DNA of 31,555 nucleotides, taken from the NCBI GenBank assembly GCA_021767245.1, contig JAASTO010000004.1, forward strand, positions 1 to 31,555, written 5' to 3'. The position numbers and the translations under genes are program-made. The stretch is from Balneolaceae bacterium (GTDB lineage Bacteria > Bacteroidota > Rhodothermia > Balneolales > Balneolaceae). This document shows, piece by piece, positions 1-7,381 of this stretch (positions within the stretch are counted from its first letter, which is position 1; the number at the start of each line of letters is the position of its first letter). The notes under the pieces are model-generated. The model was not told the origin of the DNA. It saw nothing but the letters and a program-made list of their open reading frames with translations, and searched no databases.

Positions 1-207
1 GACGATCAGGACTGCGTATGGCTTCGTGTGGAAGTGCAAGGAAACGGTGCAAGCTGCCATGTTGGATATCGCTCCTGCTTCTACCGCAGTGTACCTACCG
101 GCGAGGAATTTGAGAAAAAAGACGGTGAACTGAACTTCGAAGAAGACGAAAAAGTCTTCGACCCCAAAGAAGTTTATGGGGATGCGCCGAACCCAACCAA
201 GCTCTGA
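1..207 (+). CDS. hisI: Phosphoribosyl-AMP cyclohydrolase, C-terminal part (partial, 5' end outside window)
   Basis: Frame 1 is open from the first base to TGA at 205-207, giving 68 residues. The segment has the zinc-binding core of HisI: DDQDC at residues 1-5, then C19-H20-V-G-Y-R-S-C26-F-Y, which is the family's CHxGxRSCFY signature with the C-x6-C spacing. HisI hydrolyses the pyrimidine ring of phosphoribosyl-AMP in the third step of histidine biosynthesis, in the cytosol. The tail after the signature is about 40 residues, acidic, and ends without a HisE (phosphoribosyl-ATP pyrophosphatase) domain, so this is a stand-alone HisI and not a HisIE fusion. The start and any upstream his genes lie outside the window. 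Confidence 0.88.
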   Translation, partial: DDQDCVWLRVEVQGNGASCHVGYRSCFYRSVPTGEEFEKKDGELNFEEDEKVFDPKEVYGDAPNPTKL

Positions 208-254
208 ATCACTGATCAAGGGGATTTAGAGATTACACAGATTCACTAAGAATT

Positions 255-283
255 TCGTCCGACGGCTAAAGTCCGTCTGACGA
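255..283. repeat. Imperfect inverted repeat (GACGGAC-TTTAG-type hairpin)
   Basis: Arms TCGTC-c-GACGG (255-265) and CCGTC-t-GACGA (273-283) pair as 5+5 bp around one C/T mismatch, with the 7-nt loop CTAAAGT. It lies 48 bp after the hisI stop. There is no T-run on either side, so it is not a convincing intrinsic terminator. It looks more like a dispersed intergenic palindrome or an RNA-stabilising hairpin. Confidence 0.5.
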
Positions 284-400
284 ATGATTGGTGGCAAACT
301 TGTTTTCGGCTCCTTATTCTGATTCCTTTAAAATTGGTATCTACTAGTTTTGAAGAATGACTCCGAAATGCCCTTCACCCATTTACCTACCTAATTTAAT

Positions 401-436
401 AACCGTAGGGGCAATTCATGAATTGCCCCTACGGTT
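401..436. repeat. Perfect 36-bp palindrome (GTAGGGGCAATT...AATTGCCCCTAC type)
   Basis: The sequence from 401 to 436 is its own reverse complement over all 36 bases. The half-site is AACCGTAGGGGCAATTCA and the symmetry centre lies between 418 and 419. It sits in the non-coding stretch between hisI and the helicase gene. From memory, GTAGGGGC-N-GCCCCTAC palindromes recur between genes in many unrelated bacteria, so I read it as a REP-like or MITE-like element and not a local operator. No target-site duplication is evident. Confidence 0.75.
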
Positions 437-460
437 TTACCCTATCAGGATAAAACCAAT

Positions 461-494
461 AAAAAAGCCCTGAACCATTGCTGGAACAGGGCTT
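461..494 (-). terminator. Intrinsic terminator, minus-strand orientation
   Basis: Stem AAGCCCTG (465-472) pairs with CAGGGCTT (487-494). The loop can pair further through CCA/TGG. Read on the minus strand, the hairpin runs straight into six or more T residues (A-run at 461-466). It lies about 140 bp beyond the helicase terminator at 631-663, so it is either a backup terminator or the end of a separate short transcript. Confidence 0.7.
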
Positions 495-630
495 ACAAAT
501 TTTACTTTACGCTCCGACGCAGAGCGTCCTGATCGAATCTGTAATGTAGGGTCTTAATGCATAATTTGAGCTCAGTCGAGCTTCAAAACATACCCGGTTT
601 AATCTTAATGAACCATGAGCCTATAGTTCT

Positions 631-663
631 AAAAATCGGCTCCGAGCGAATTGCATCGGAGCC
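631..663 (-). terminator. Intrinsic terminator of the DEAD-box helicase gene
   Basis: On the minus strand GGCTCCGA pairs with TCGGAGCC (8 bp, + strand 638-645 and 656-663, 10-nt loop) and is followed by GATTTTT (A-run 631-635). It begins 6 bp after the helicase stop codon. Confidence 0.82.
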
Positions 664-669
664 ATATGA

Positions 670-2457
670 TTACGCGTAAACTTCAGGACTTCTTTTCTTT
701 TTGATACGACCGCCTTTGGCTTTTTTGGAGCCACCGGAGTTTCTCTTTCCCTTGTTCGATCTTCCGCTATTTCCGGAAGCGGAAGATGAGCCATTTTTAT
801 CCGGCTTAGCCAGTTCAACACTGATATCACGGCCTTCAAACTGTGTTCCGTTCATGGCATCAAACAGTTTTGAATCAAATCCTTCCTCAACCTCAAAGAA
901 TGAGAAATTGGTTTGAATATCGATCTTACCGAAATCAGGCTTCTTGCCGTGCATTTGTTCATTCACCACACCCATGAGTCGGGCAGGATTCAATCCGTCA
1001 CGCTGACCAACATTCAGGAAATAACGGGTAAAACCTTCTTCAGCCACACGGTTATTGCTGCGTCCGTTTGAGTTACGATCTCCCTTCTTCGAGGAATTTC
1101 GCTTGTTACTCTTTTTATTGGATCGTCCGGCAGAAGCGTTGATATCACCGGCTTGCTCGTAGTATTCCAGGATCTGATTGAATTCCATGGAAACAAAATG
1201 CTGAATGAGTTCCTGCCATCCCAGATCAGAAAGTCGCTCATAGACTTCCGGCAAATACTTTTCGATCTGCTTTTCATTGACTTCCGTTGTTCTGAGCTTC
1301 TCAACCATATCCATCATGCGAACCCCACAAACTTCTTCACCTTTCGGTACGTCTTGTTTGATGAAATCCTTACCGGACATTTTTTCCAGTGCTCTGATCT
1401 TATTCATTTCACGTGTGTGAATGATGGAAACAGAGATCCCACTGTTACCTGCACGACCGGTACGTCCACTTCTGTGAATATAAACTTCCAGGTCATCGGG
1501 CAGGTTATAATTGATCACATGCGTGAGACTGTCTACATCCAATCCACGGGCAGCAACATCGGTAGCAACCAATAGTTGAAGTTCACCGGAACGGAATCGG
1601 TTCATCACTTCATCACGCTGGTTTTGCGAAAGGTCCCCATTCAGCAAGTCGGCATTATATCCTTCCTTGGAAAGCTTAGAGGCAATATCGGCTGTTTCGC
1701 GTCGGGTTCTGCAAAAGATGATCCCATAGATATCAGGATTTACATCTGCAATACGCTTGAGTGCATCATAACGATCTTTGGCGTTCACCATATAGAAATG
1801 GTGCTCTACATTCAGGGCACCTGAGTTACGGGCATTGACCTGAATCTCTTCAGGATCATGCATGTACTTACGCGCCATTTTTGAGATCTGTTTTGGCATG
1901 GTAGCTGAAAACAGTAGCGTTTGCTTTTCCTTCGGAGTATCATGCAGAATGGCATCCAGGTCATCCTGAAAACCCATATTCAACATTTCATCAGCCTCAT
2001 CAAGGATCAAAGAACGCACATTGGTCACGTCCAGTTTTCCTCTTCGGATCAGATCCAGCATACGGCCCGGGGTTCCGATCACAACCTGAGTCCCTCTTTT
2101 GAGAGCGCGAATTTGGGTTGAAATGTTAGCACCACCATAAACGGCAACCGTGCTGATCCCCTTCTGATATTTGGCAAAAGCTTTAAGATCTTTTTCGATC
2201 TGTATGGCCAGTTCGCGGGTTGGTGAAAGCACCAAAACCTGAACATTGTCTGAGTTGGCATCCACTTGTTGCAGCACGGGCATACCAAAAGCTCCGGTCT
2301 TACCGGTACCAGTTTGGGCCAGGGCCACGAGATCTCTTTGCGAAGCTAAAATGGTAGGAATAGCTCTTTCCTGTACTTCAGTAGGGTTTTTAAAGCCGAG
2401 ATCTTCTACAGCTTTACATATTTCGGGCGACAAGCCCAATTCTTTGAACGTTGACAT
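670..2457 (-). CDS. deaD: DEAD-box ATP-dependent RNA helicase with DbpA-type RNA-binding domain (DeaD/CsdA-like)
   Basis: This 595-residue protein is an ATP-dependent RNA-unwinding enzyme, expected to act in ribosome assembly, mRNA turnover or cold adaptation. The helicase core is complete: Q motif near residues 22-34, AQTGTGKT (47-54), PTRELA (79-84), TPGR (129-132), DEAD (153-156), SAT (184-186), ATDVAARGLD (298-307) and HRSGRTGRAG (328-337). A Ser/Asn/Lys/Arg-rich linker around 445-470 is followed by a DbpA-like RNA-binding domain (about 475-555, including SFFEVEEG and the aromatic/acidic pattern of that fold). The end is a Gly/Lys/Arg-rich basic tail (about 560-590), as in CsdA. The ATG at 2457 lies 21 residues before the Q motif, the usual distance. 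A strong terminator follows directly and the gene appears monocistronic. The exact paralogue (deaD versus rhlE or dbpA) is an inference from the DbpA domain. Confidence 0.93.
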   Translation of the reverse strand: MSTFKELGLSPEICKAVEDLGFKNPTEVQERAIPTILASQRDLVALAQTGTGKTGAFGMPVLQQVDANSDNVQVLVLSPTRELAIQIEKDLKAFAKYQKGISTVAVYGGANISTQIRALKRGTQVVIGTPGRMLDLIRRGKLDVTNVRSLILDEADEMLNMGFQDDLDAILHDTPKEKQTLLFSATMPKQISKMARKYMHDPEEIQVNARNSGALNVEHHFYMVNAKDRYDALKRIADVNPDIYGIIFCRTRRETADIASKLSKEGYNADLLNGDLSQNQRDEVMNRFRSGELQLLVATDVAARGLDVDSLTHVINYNLPDDLEVYIHRSGRTGRAGNSGISVSIIHTREMNKIRALEKMSGKDFIKQDVPKGEEVCGVRMMDMVEKLRTTEVNEKQIEKYLPEVYERLSDLGWQELIQHFVSMEFNQILEYYEQAGDINASAGRSNKKSNKRNSSKKGDRNSNGRSNNRVAEEGFTRYFLNVGQRDGLNPARLMGVVNEQMHGKKPDFGKIDIQTNFSFFEVEEGFDSKLFDAMNGTQFEGRDISVELAKPDKNGSSSASGNSGRSNKGKRNSGGSKKAKGGRIKKKRSPEVYA

Positions 2458-2839
2458 ATAGTAATTTTTAGTCGTTTTTATCCCGTTCAGAAATTGGTGC
2501 TGTACTGCTTCTTGCCCGGAATGTTAAATGGGTGAGCTATGGACAAGAGGCAAGCGCGACTGCTTGATTTATAAAGGCCAGCAAGGTTCTATAAACCTGA
2601 AAAGTATAGGATTCCAGTCTTATCGCGAACTCACGGTTTTTTCAATAAGCCCTAAAGATACGGATAAAAAGCTTCTGTTATGAATTTGAGGTGAAAAATA
2701 ATTTAGGATCATCACTGCAATTGAAAAGATCTGAAAATTCAGCTTTCAATTTCATATCAATTTTAACAACCGGGATTTATTTTCCCTAAATTGGGTTTAG
2801 TACATTTGATATGATAACCAAACATTTCAATTAACTCCT
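2458..2839. other. Divergent intergenic region (382 bp) upstream of the helicase and the LCIB-like gene
   Basis: No open frame of interest was found on either strand. The region becomes AT-rich towards the plus-strand gene and carries the candidate promoter listed at 2801-2808. On the helicase side, the minus strand has near-matches to TAnnTTTG (TATCTTTA and TACTTTTC), 120-220 bp before the helicase ATG. The helicase mRNA may therefore have a long 5' leader, as cold-shock helicase mRNAs often do. That is an inference. Confidence 0.4.
2801..2808 (+). promoter_or_regulatory. Candidate Bacteroidota-type -7 element (TACATTTG)
   Basis: TACATTTG matches the TAnnTTTG consensus exactly and lies 31 bp before the ATG at 2840. 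The expected -33 TTG is not clear; only an AT-rich TTTATTTT stretch near 2776-2783 is at a suitable distance. It would drive the three-gene cluster 2840-5658. Confidence 0.45.
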
Positions 2840-3526
2840 ATGAAACATATCTCTGACTATTACACCAAAGCCGTTTCGGTCACTGATCTTAAAGAAACCA
2901 TTAAAAAAGAATTTGATACCAACGAAGTGCCAATATCCAATTCCATTTGGGGGACTTCAATTTGCAGTGACGAGATCAACAATACCTTTTTAACCTTAGG
3001 TGAGCATTTTAAAGCACCCGGGCCGTTTTTCTTCGGGGGTATTTCTGGCTTACCATTCACCGGAAAAACAGGTTTTGCAGCTTTTGCCAGTCATATTCCG
3101 AATGATGGAGCAGCTATGATCCTCTATGGCCCACATATTGGTGTTACCGGAGATGGAACTTTTGGAAAGGTACTGAGAGAAGGACAGGAACAACCAAGTT
3201 CAAGCTGTGGGTCGCTTATTGCAGGATTGAATGCTGTAAAAAATGGAGCCGTTTTAGAGGTTGCACATAATGATTATCAGCAGGGACAGGTCAACAAAGT
3301 GTTAACAGAAAATCATGATACGATCACTAAAGCTGAAAATGAAGTGATTGAGACCACCGAAGTGGCCTACGATCAAATAAAACGAGAACTCACTGATATC
3401 ATTGGTTCAGGGATCGAAAATCTTGGTAGTAGCCCTTTACTTTTAGTTGGCGGAGTGATCCTCAACACCGATTGGAACAAGGAAGATCAATTCGACCTTC
3501 GCGATATTACCTGGTTTAACAAATAA
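2840..3526 (+). CDS. LCIB-type (beta-carbonic-anhydrase fold) protein
   Basis: This 228-residue soluble protein has no signal peptide or membrane segment. Its pattern fits the LCIB family, which has a beta-carbonic-anhydrase fold and was first known from the algal CO2-concentrating mechanism. The matching features are ICSDEIN (41-47), a Gly/Phe-rich FFFGGISGLPFTGKTGFAAF block (63-82), SHIPNDG (84-90), LYGPHIG (95-101), GKVLREGQ (109-116) and SSCG (121-124). The likely zinc ligands are C42, H99 and C123, with D44 as the dyad aspartate. The arginine expected two residues after that aspartate (C-x-D-x-R in active beta-CAs) is isoleucine here (I46). If active it would interconvert CO2 and bicarbonate; activity cannot be assumed. 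It is the first gene of a cluster with a 16-bp gap to the next gene. The family call rests on remembered motifs. Confidence 0.7.
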   Translation: MKHISDYYTKAVSVTDLKETIKKEFDTNEVPISNSIWGTSICSDEINNTFLTLGEHFKAPGPFFFGGISGLPFTGKTGFAAFASHIPNDGAAMILYGPHIGVTGDGTFGKVLREGQEQPSSSCGSLIAGLNAVKNGAVLEVAHNDYQQGQVNKVLTENHDTITKAENEVIETTEVAYDQIKRELTDIIGSGIENLGSSPLLLVGGVILNTDWNKEDQFDLRDITWFNK

Positions 3527-3542
3527 TCTTAAATCCACCCTT

Positions 3543-4436
3543 ATGAATAGAGTTAATACCATTTCACTTTTTTCGATCATCCTGTTTGGAATGATCGGAT
3601 GTCAATCTTCCGAAGAACGATCGTCCCTGAAACTTAATACCGTACAGGATTCAACGGATATCGCTTACACCATCACAGGACTCGATGGCCCTGAAGCGGT
3701 TCGGTATGATCCGGAGCAAAAGGTGTATTTTATCGCCAATTTCACAGGTGGCGGCAATGATCAGGACTCAACAGGGTTTGTCACAAAAGCAGATGCTGAG
3801 GGAAATATTCAGGATCTGAAATTCATGGTTGGAACCGATGAGGCTCCCCTTCACGCTCCGAGAGGTATGTACATAGTAAATGAAACGCTTTGGGTCGCCG
3901 ATGTCTTGGGAGTTCATGGATTCAATAGATCAACCGGAGAACAAACCGATTTTATCGATTTCACTCAATTTGAGATCGGTTTCCTCAATGACATCTCGGC
4001 AGACGAAAATGGTGTACTCTATGTGACGGACACCGGAACCTCAGTCGTATATAAAATTGAAAACGGAGAACCTTCCATTTTTCTAAGTGATTTACCAAGC
4101 GCCCCAAATGGGATCACGTTAGATCCAAATAGCGGTAAATTCTTACTGGCTCCCTGGGGAGGTGACCAAGTGTTTTACTCTTTTGATGGGACCGGCGAAT
4201 TAGATGAATTTGCTACACTTGAAGGAGGAAATTTTGATGGGATCGAATTTCTCGGTACAAACTTACTCTCGGCAAGTCAGAACGATTCTTCCATTCGGGT
4301 GTACCGGCCAATGCACGAAATGAAACTGATACACACCACCGGTAGGCCGGCTGATATCGGGATCAACACGGATCTGAATCACATAGCGGTTCCATACATA
4401 GCCCTTGATAAAGTTGAGATCTGGGCTTTAAATTAG
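3543..4436 (+). CDS. SMP-30/gluconolactonase-like beta-propeller lipoprotein
   Basis: This 297-residue protein starts with a lipoprotein signal: a short hydrophobic stretch at residues 7-19 ending in GMIGC, with the lipidated cysteine at position 20. It should be anchored in the envelope facing the periplasm or the surface. The mature part consists of repeated strands of the NHL/SMP-30 type (GPEAVRYDP, LHAPRGMYI, FLNDISADENGVLYVTDTG, APNGITLDP, NFDGIEF), which fits a six-bladed propeller. SMP-30 relatives hydrolyse lactones, but many such propeller lipoproteins only bind ligands. I cannot place metal ligands confidently and assign no reaction. It sits 16 bp after the LCIB-like gene and 7 bp before the histidine kinase gene, so the three are probably co-transcribed. 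Confidence 0.78.
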   Translation: MNRVNTISLFSIILFGMIGCQSSEERSSLKLNTVQDSTDIAYTITGLDGPEAVRYDPEQKVYFIANFTGGGNDQDSTGFVTKADAEGNIQDLKFMVGTDEAPLHAPRGMYIVNETLWVADVLGVHGFNRSTGEQTDFIDFTQFEIGFLNDISADENGVLYVTDTGTSVVYKIENGEPSIFLSDLPSAPNGITLDPNSGKFLLAPWGGDQVFYSFDGTGELDEFATLEGGNFDGIEFLGTNLLSASQNDSSIRVYRPMHEMKLIHTTGRPADIGINTDLNHIAVPYIALDKVEIWALN

Positions 4437-4443
4437 GTCTATT

Positions 4444-5658
4444 ATGGCGGATTCCGACTCACAGAGTTCCAAAACTGAGTTTCGACGTCTTCTGAAACTG
4501 GCAGAATTGGATGTTGATTTTTCAACGGTTGATCAAAAACTCGATGATCTCACAAAACTGGCGGCACATATCACCGGAACCCCCATTTCCCTCATCAATT
4601 TACTTGAAGCAAATACCCAGTGGACTGTCTCAAGTTTTGGGCTTGATATCCGACACACCCCACGTGAGGATACCGTTTGTCAATACGTGATCCAAAGTGA
4701 TATACCGCTTGAAATTTCAAGTATGACTGAGGATGATCGATTTAAAGACAAACAGTATGTGACCGAGTCTCCCCATATCCGATATTACTATGGGATACCT
4801 CTCTCTAACGGTGATGGTAACCGGGTCGGTGCGTTGTGTGTTATGGACACCAAGCCTAAAGATCTAACTGACACACAGAAAGACATGTTAGATATCATCG
4901 CTGATCAGGCTATGAATTGTATACAGAACCATCATAAGATGAAGATGATGCAGGAAGCGATAGATAATCTAAAACTGGTTCAACAAAAAGTCACTCATGA
5001 CATCAGAGGACCGATCGGCGGCATCATTGGTATCGCTGAGATCATGGAGGCTGAACTGGAGGATCCCGATTTTGATGAGTATCGGCGTTTTCTGGAGCTG
5101 ATCAAAAGTGGTGGACAATCAGTACTTGAGTTGGCCGATGATATTCTATCAAATGATTTCAGGCTCAGTACAGATGTGGATGAATACACCTTTCAGACCA
5201 ATATCAACGAACTCAAAGCAAAACTGCTTGCCCTTTATAAACCACAGGCTTTATCAAAATCCATTGACCTGAATGCTGTGGTGGCAACCGAAGAACCTGA
5301 GCGGTATTTTCCAAAGCACAAACTCATGCAGGTCTTTGGTAACCTCATTACCAACGCCATCAAATTTACTGAACCCGTTGGCCGTATAGATATTGAACTG
5401 GCTTTGATTGAAACTGACGAAACCACTCTAAAATTCAGGGTCACGGATAATGGACAAGTAATGAGTCCCGAAAGGATCGACGAAATTCTATCAGATAATC
5501 CTGAATCAACAGCAGGAACCCGTTTGGAACGGGGATTCGGTTATGGGTTCCAACTTGCCCGCCATTTGGTGGAATCGTTGAACGGAGAGCTGTTTATAGA
5601 TTCAGAGCCGGATGCAGGTACGTCGGTGACTGTTTTCATTCCGATCTTACTCCCTTAA
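4444..5658 (+). CDS. Soluble GAF-domain sensor histidine kinase
   Basis: The protein has 404 residues. An N-terminal GAF domain (about 25-160, with ISLINLLEANTQW and the IPLSNGDGNRVGALCVMD core) is followed by a HisKA dimerisation helix with H-box THDIRGPIGG (phospho-acceptor H185). The HATPase domain has its N-box at FGNLITNAIKF (298-308), DNG (335-337) and GFGYGF (364-369). The G1 box reads DNGQVM where DxGxGM is usual. There is no membrane segment, so it senses a cytoplasmic ligand or redox state. Autophosphorylation and transfer to a response regulator is the family role, but no response regulator is encoded nearby. It is the last gene of the 2840-5658 cluster and ends 26 bp from the convergent oxidoreductase gene, without an obvious terminator. 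Confidence 0.9.
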   Translation: MADSDSQSSKTEFRRLLKLAELDVDFSTVDQKLDDLTKLAAHITGTPISLINLLEANTQWTVSSFGLDIRHTPREDTVCQYVIQSDIPLEISSMTEDDRFKDKQYVTESPHIRYYYGIPLSNGDGNRVGALCVMDTKPKDLTDTQKDMLDIIADQAMNCIQNHHKMKMMQEAIDNLKLVQQKVTHDIRGPIGGIIGIAEIMEAELEDPDFDEYRRFLELIKSGGQSVLELADDILSNDFRLSTDVDEYTFQTNINELKAKLLALYKPQALSKSIDLNAVVATEEPERYFPKHKLMQVFGNLITNAIKFTEPVGRIDIELALIETDETTLKFRVTDNGQVMSPERIDEILSDNPESTAGTRLERGFGYGFQLARHLVESLNGELFIDSEPDAGTSVTVFIPILLP

Positions 5659-5684
5659 AACCGACTCGGATCCAATTAAATCTA

Positions 5685-6650
5685 TTATCCAGCATTCAGG
5701 ATCTGATCAATAACTTTCATGTTGGCGACAGCATCTTCAAGCGGCGTTGGAACCGGACCGTTTTCTAAGATCGCTTCTGAGAAGGCATCTCCCTGTAATG
5801 TATAATGATTGGCCTGAACTTTTTTCTGCTCAATGATCTTCTCTCCTTTGATCAATGAAACTTTGACCTCTTTTTCAAGGGGATTAAATGGGATCTCAAA
5901 TTCAATAATGCCTTCACTTCCATAGATGGTCATGTTCTGATACCGATCTGACTGCGTTGAGCAATACATGGTCGCCGCCCCATTCGGGAAATTCAACACA
6001 GCCGATACATGGCGATCTACCCCAAATTCCGGATCCATATCAACGGAACTCAATATACTTTCAGGTTCACTTTCAAAGATGTATCGGGCAGAAGAAATAC
6101 AATAGCTGCCTACATCCAGCAATCCCCCTCCTCCCATTTCTGGGTGGTTTCGATAATCCTCTTCGTTTTTGTTAAAATAGCAGAAGGCTGACTGTATGGA
6201 ATTGACCGTTCCGATCATACCCACACTCAACCAGGATTTCACGATATCCCACTGTGGATGAAACCGGTACATAAAAGCCTCCATTACCTTTATATCAGGA
6301 TATTTTTTTGAGTACTCCAACAGGGACTCTGCTTCAGAAACATTCAGGGCAATGGGTTTTTCACACAATACATGCTTTCCTGCTTCAATAGCCTTGAGGG
6401 TCCACGGTACATGTAAGTGATTAGGCAGTGGGTTATAAATGGCCTCAATGTCATCATCAGCCAGCAGTTCCTCGTAGCTACCATAGGCTTTGGGGATACC
6501 CAGCTTTAGAGCCGCTTCCTCTGCCCTTTCAAGATCTCTTGAAGCAATGGCTGTAATTTCTGTCAGGGTTCCTTTCTGCATGGCAGGTATCACGTGTTTG
6601 ATACCGATATTCGCAGTACTCAAAACGCCCCATTTAATTTTGTCAGACAT
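5685..6650 (-). CDS. Gfo/Idh/MocA family NAD(P)-dependent oxidoreductase
   Basis: This 321-residue cytosolic protein has an N-terminal Rossmann fold (WGVLSTANIG, residues 7-16) and the family's CEKP motif (96-99), whose lysine is the general catalytic residue. The GFO/IDH C-terminal domain contains GGGGLLDVGSYC (173-184). The D-x-G-x-Y pattern there matches the dihydrodiol-dehydrogenase/glucose-fructose-oxidoreductase-like branch. Substrates in this family are sugars, inositols or related polyols; the substrate here is unknown. The ATG at 6650 lies directly before the Rossmann strand, as expected. The gene diverges from azurin across a 209-bp region. Confidence 0.88.
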   Translation of the reverse strand: MSDKIKWGVLSTANIGIKHVIPAMQKGTLTEITAIASRDLERAEEAALKLGIPKAYGSYEELLADDDIEAIYNPLPNHLHVPWTLKAIEAGKHVLCEKPIALNVSEAESLLEYSKKYPDIKVMEAFMYRFHPQWDIVKSWLSVGMIGTVNSIQSAFCYFNKNEEDYRNHPEMGGGGLLDVGSYCISSARYIFESEPESILSSVDMDPEFGVDRHVSAVLNFPNGAATMYCSTQSDRYQNMTIYGSEGIIEFEIPFNPLEKEVKVSLIKGEKIIEQKKVQANHYTLQGDAFSEAILENGPVPTPLEDAVANMKVIDQILNAG

Positions 6651-6697
6651 AGCAGGTCATTAATTTTTTGGATTGATCTAAAATAACCGAACGAGGC

Positions 6698-6726
6698 TTG
6701 TAATAACAACAAAAACATAATTTTTG
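6698..6726 (+). promoter_or_regulatory. Candidate promoter upstream of azurin
   Basis: TTG (6698-6700), a 17-bp spacer and TAATTTTTG (6718-6726) resemble the Bacteroidota -33/-7 arrangement with one extra base in the -7 element. It would give a leader of about 120 nt before the azurin ATG. The match is weak. Confidence 0.25.
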
Positions 6727-6859
6727 TGCTTTTTAATACGTTATGATATCAGCTTCACAAAAAATTCACATAAGTAACCGACCTTTGAAGCGAATAGAAG
6801 ACCAGCGTATCTGAAATAGAGGTCGGAATCGCTTTAACCCCAATTAATAATTCATCACC

Positions 6860-7300
6860 ATGAGATATTTATTATCCTTTTTGACAATCATCACATTGGC
6901 CCTTTCAACAACAGTAATGGCACAAGATGTGGTAGAAGTTACCATAGAAGGTAACGACCAAATGAAGTACAACCTCAGCGAGATCAAAGTTAAGGAAGGA
7001 CAAACCGTAAAATTAACCCTGAAGCACGTAGGGAAACTGCCTAAAGCGGCTATGGGACACAACTGGGTTCTGCTAAAACAAGGAACCAATATTCAGGAAT
7101 TCGGAGCCGCTGCTGCAAAAGCTGCAGGTAACGATTATATCCCAGAAGGTACTGACAAAGTAATTGCTAACACCAAAATGCTGGGCGGCGGAGAAGAAGT
7201 CACCATCGAATTTACTGCCCCTGCCAAAGGTGAATATGATTTCATCTGTAGCTTCCCCGGTCACTATGCTATGATGAACGGTAAATTTATTGTTGAATAG
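6860..7300 (+). CDS. azu: Azurin (type 1 blue copper protein)
   Basis: This 146-residue protein is a secreted cupredoxin that carries electrons in the periplasm. The signal peptide covers about residues 1-21 (hydrophobic 3-16, cleavage after VMAQ or VMA). The four copper ligands are visible: H67 in MGHNW, then C130, H135 and M139 in FICSFPGHYAMMNG. The C-x4-H-x3-M spacing is that of azurins. The glycine before H67 and the internal EFGAAAAKAAGNDYIP loop are also azurin-like. The N-terminal disulfide cysteines of Pseudomonas azurin are absent; C130 is the only cysteine in the mature protein. The gene is alone on its strand, with a strong terminator 44 bp after the stop. Partners could include a cytochrome c peroxidase or respiratory oxidases, none of them in this window. 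Confidence 0.95.
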   Translation: MRYLLSFLTIITLALSTTVMAQDVVEVTIEGNDQMKYNLSEIKVKEGQTVKLTLKHVGKLPKAAMGHNWVLLKQGTNIQEFGAAAAKAAGNDYIPEGTDKVIANTKMLGGGEEVTIEFTAPAKGEYDFICSFPGHYAMMNGKFIVE

Positions 7301-7343
7301 GAGAGTAGTTAGTTGCACATCTAAACTACTTATTTATACCCAT

Positions 7344-7377
7344 AACCCCGGAAATTTGACCATCTCCGGGGTTTTTT
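7344..7377 (+). terminator. Intrinsic terminator of azurin
   Basis: AACCCCGGA (7344-7352) pairs with TCCGGGGTT (7365-7373) across a 12-nt loop and runs into a T-tract to 7377. It ends five bases before the stop codon of the convergent gene at 7382. Confidence 0.88.
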
Positions 7378-7381
7378 ATGG

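Noticed and set aside
621..839. 72-residue minus-strand frame at the helicase 3' end
   Set aside because: It is out of frame with and largely inside the helicase gene, and it runs through the intrinsic terminator at 631-663.
6844..7318. Two 81-residue minus-strand frames over azurin
   Set aside because: They are antisense shadows of the azurin gene, which has unambiguous copper ligands.
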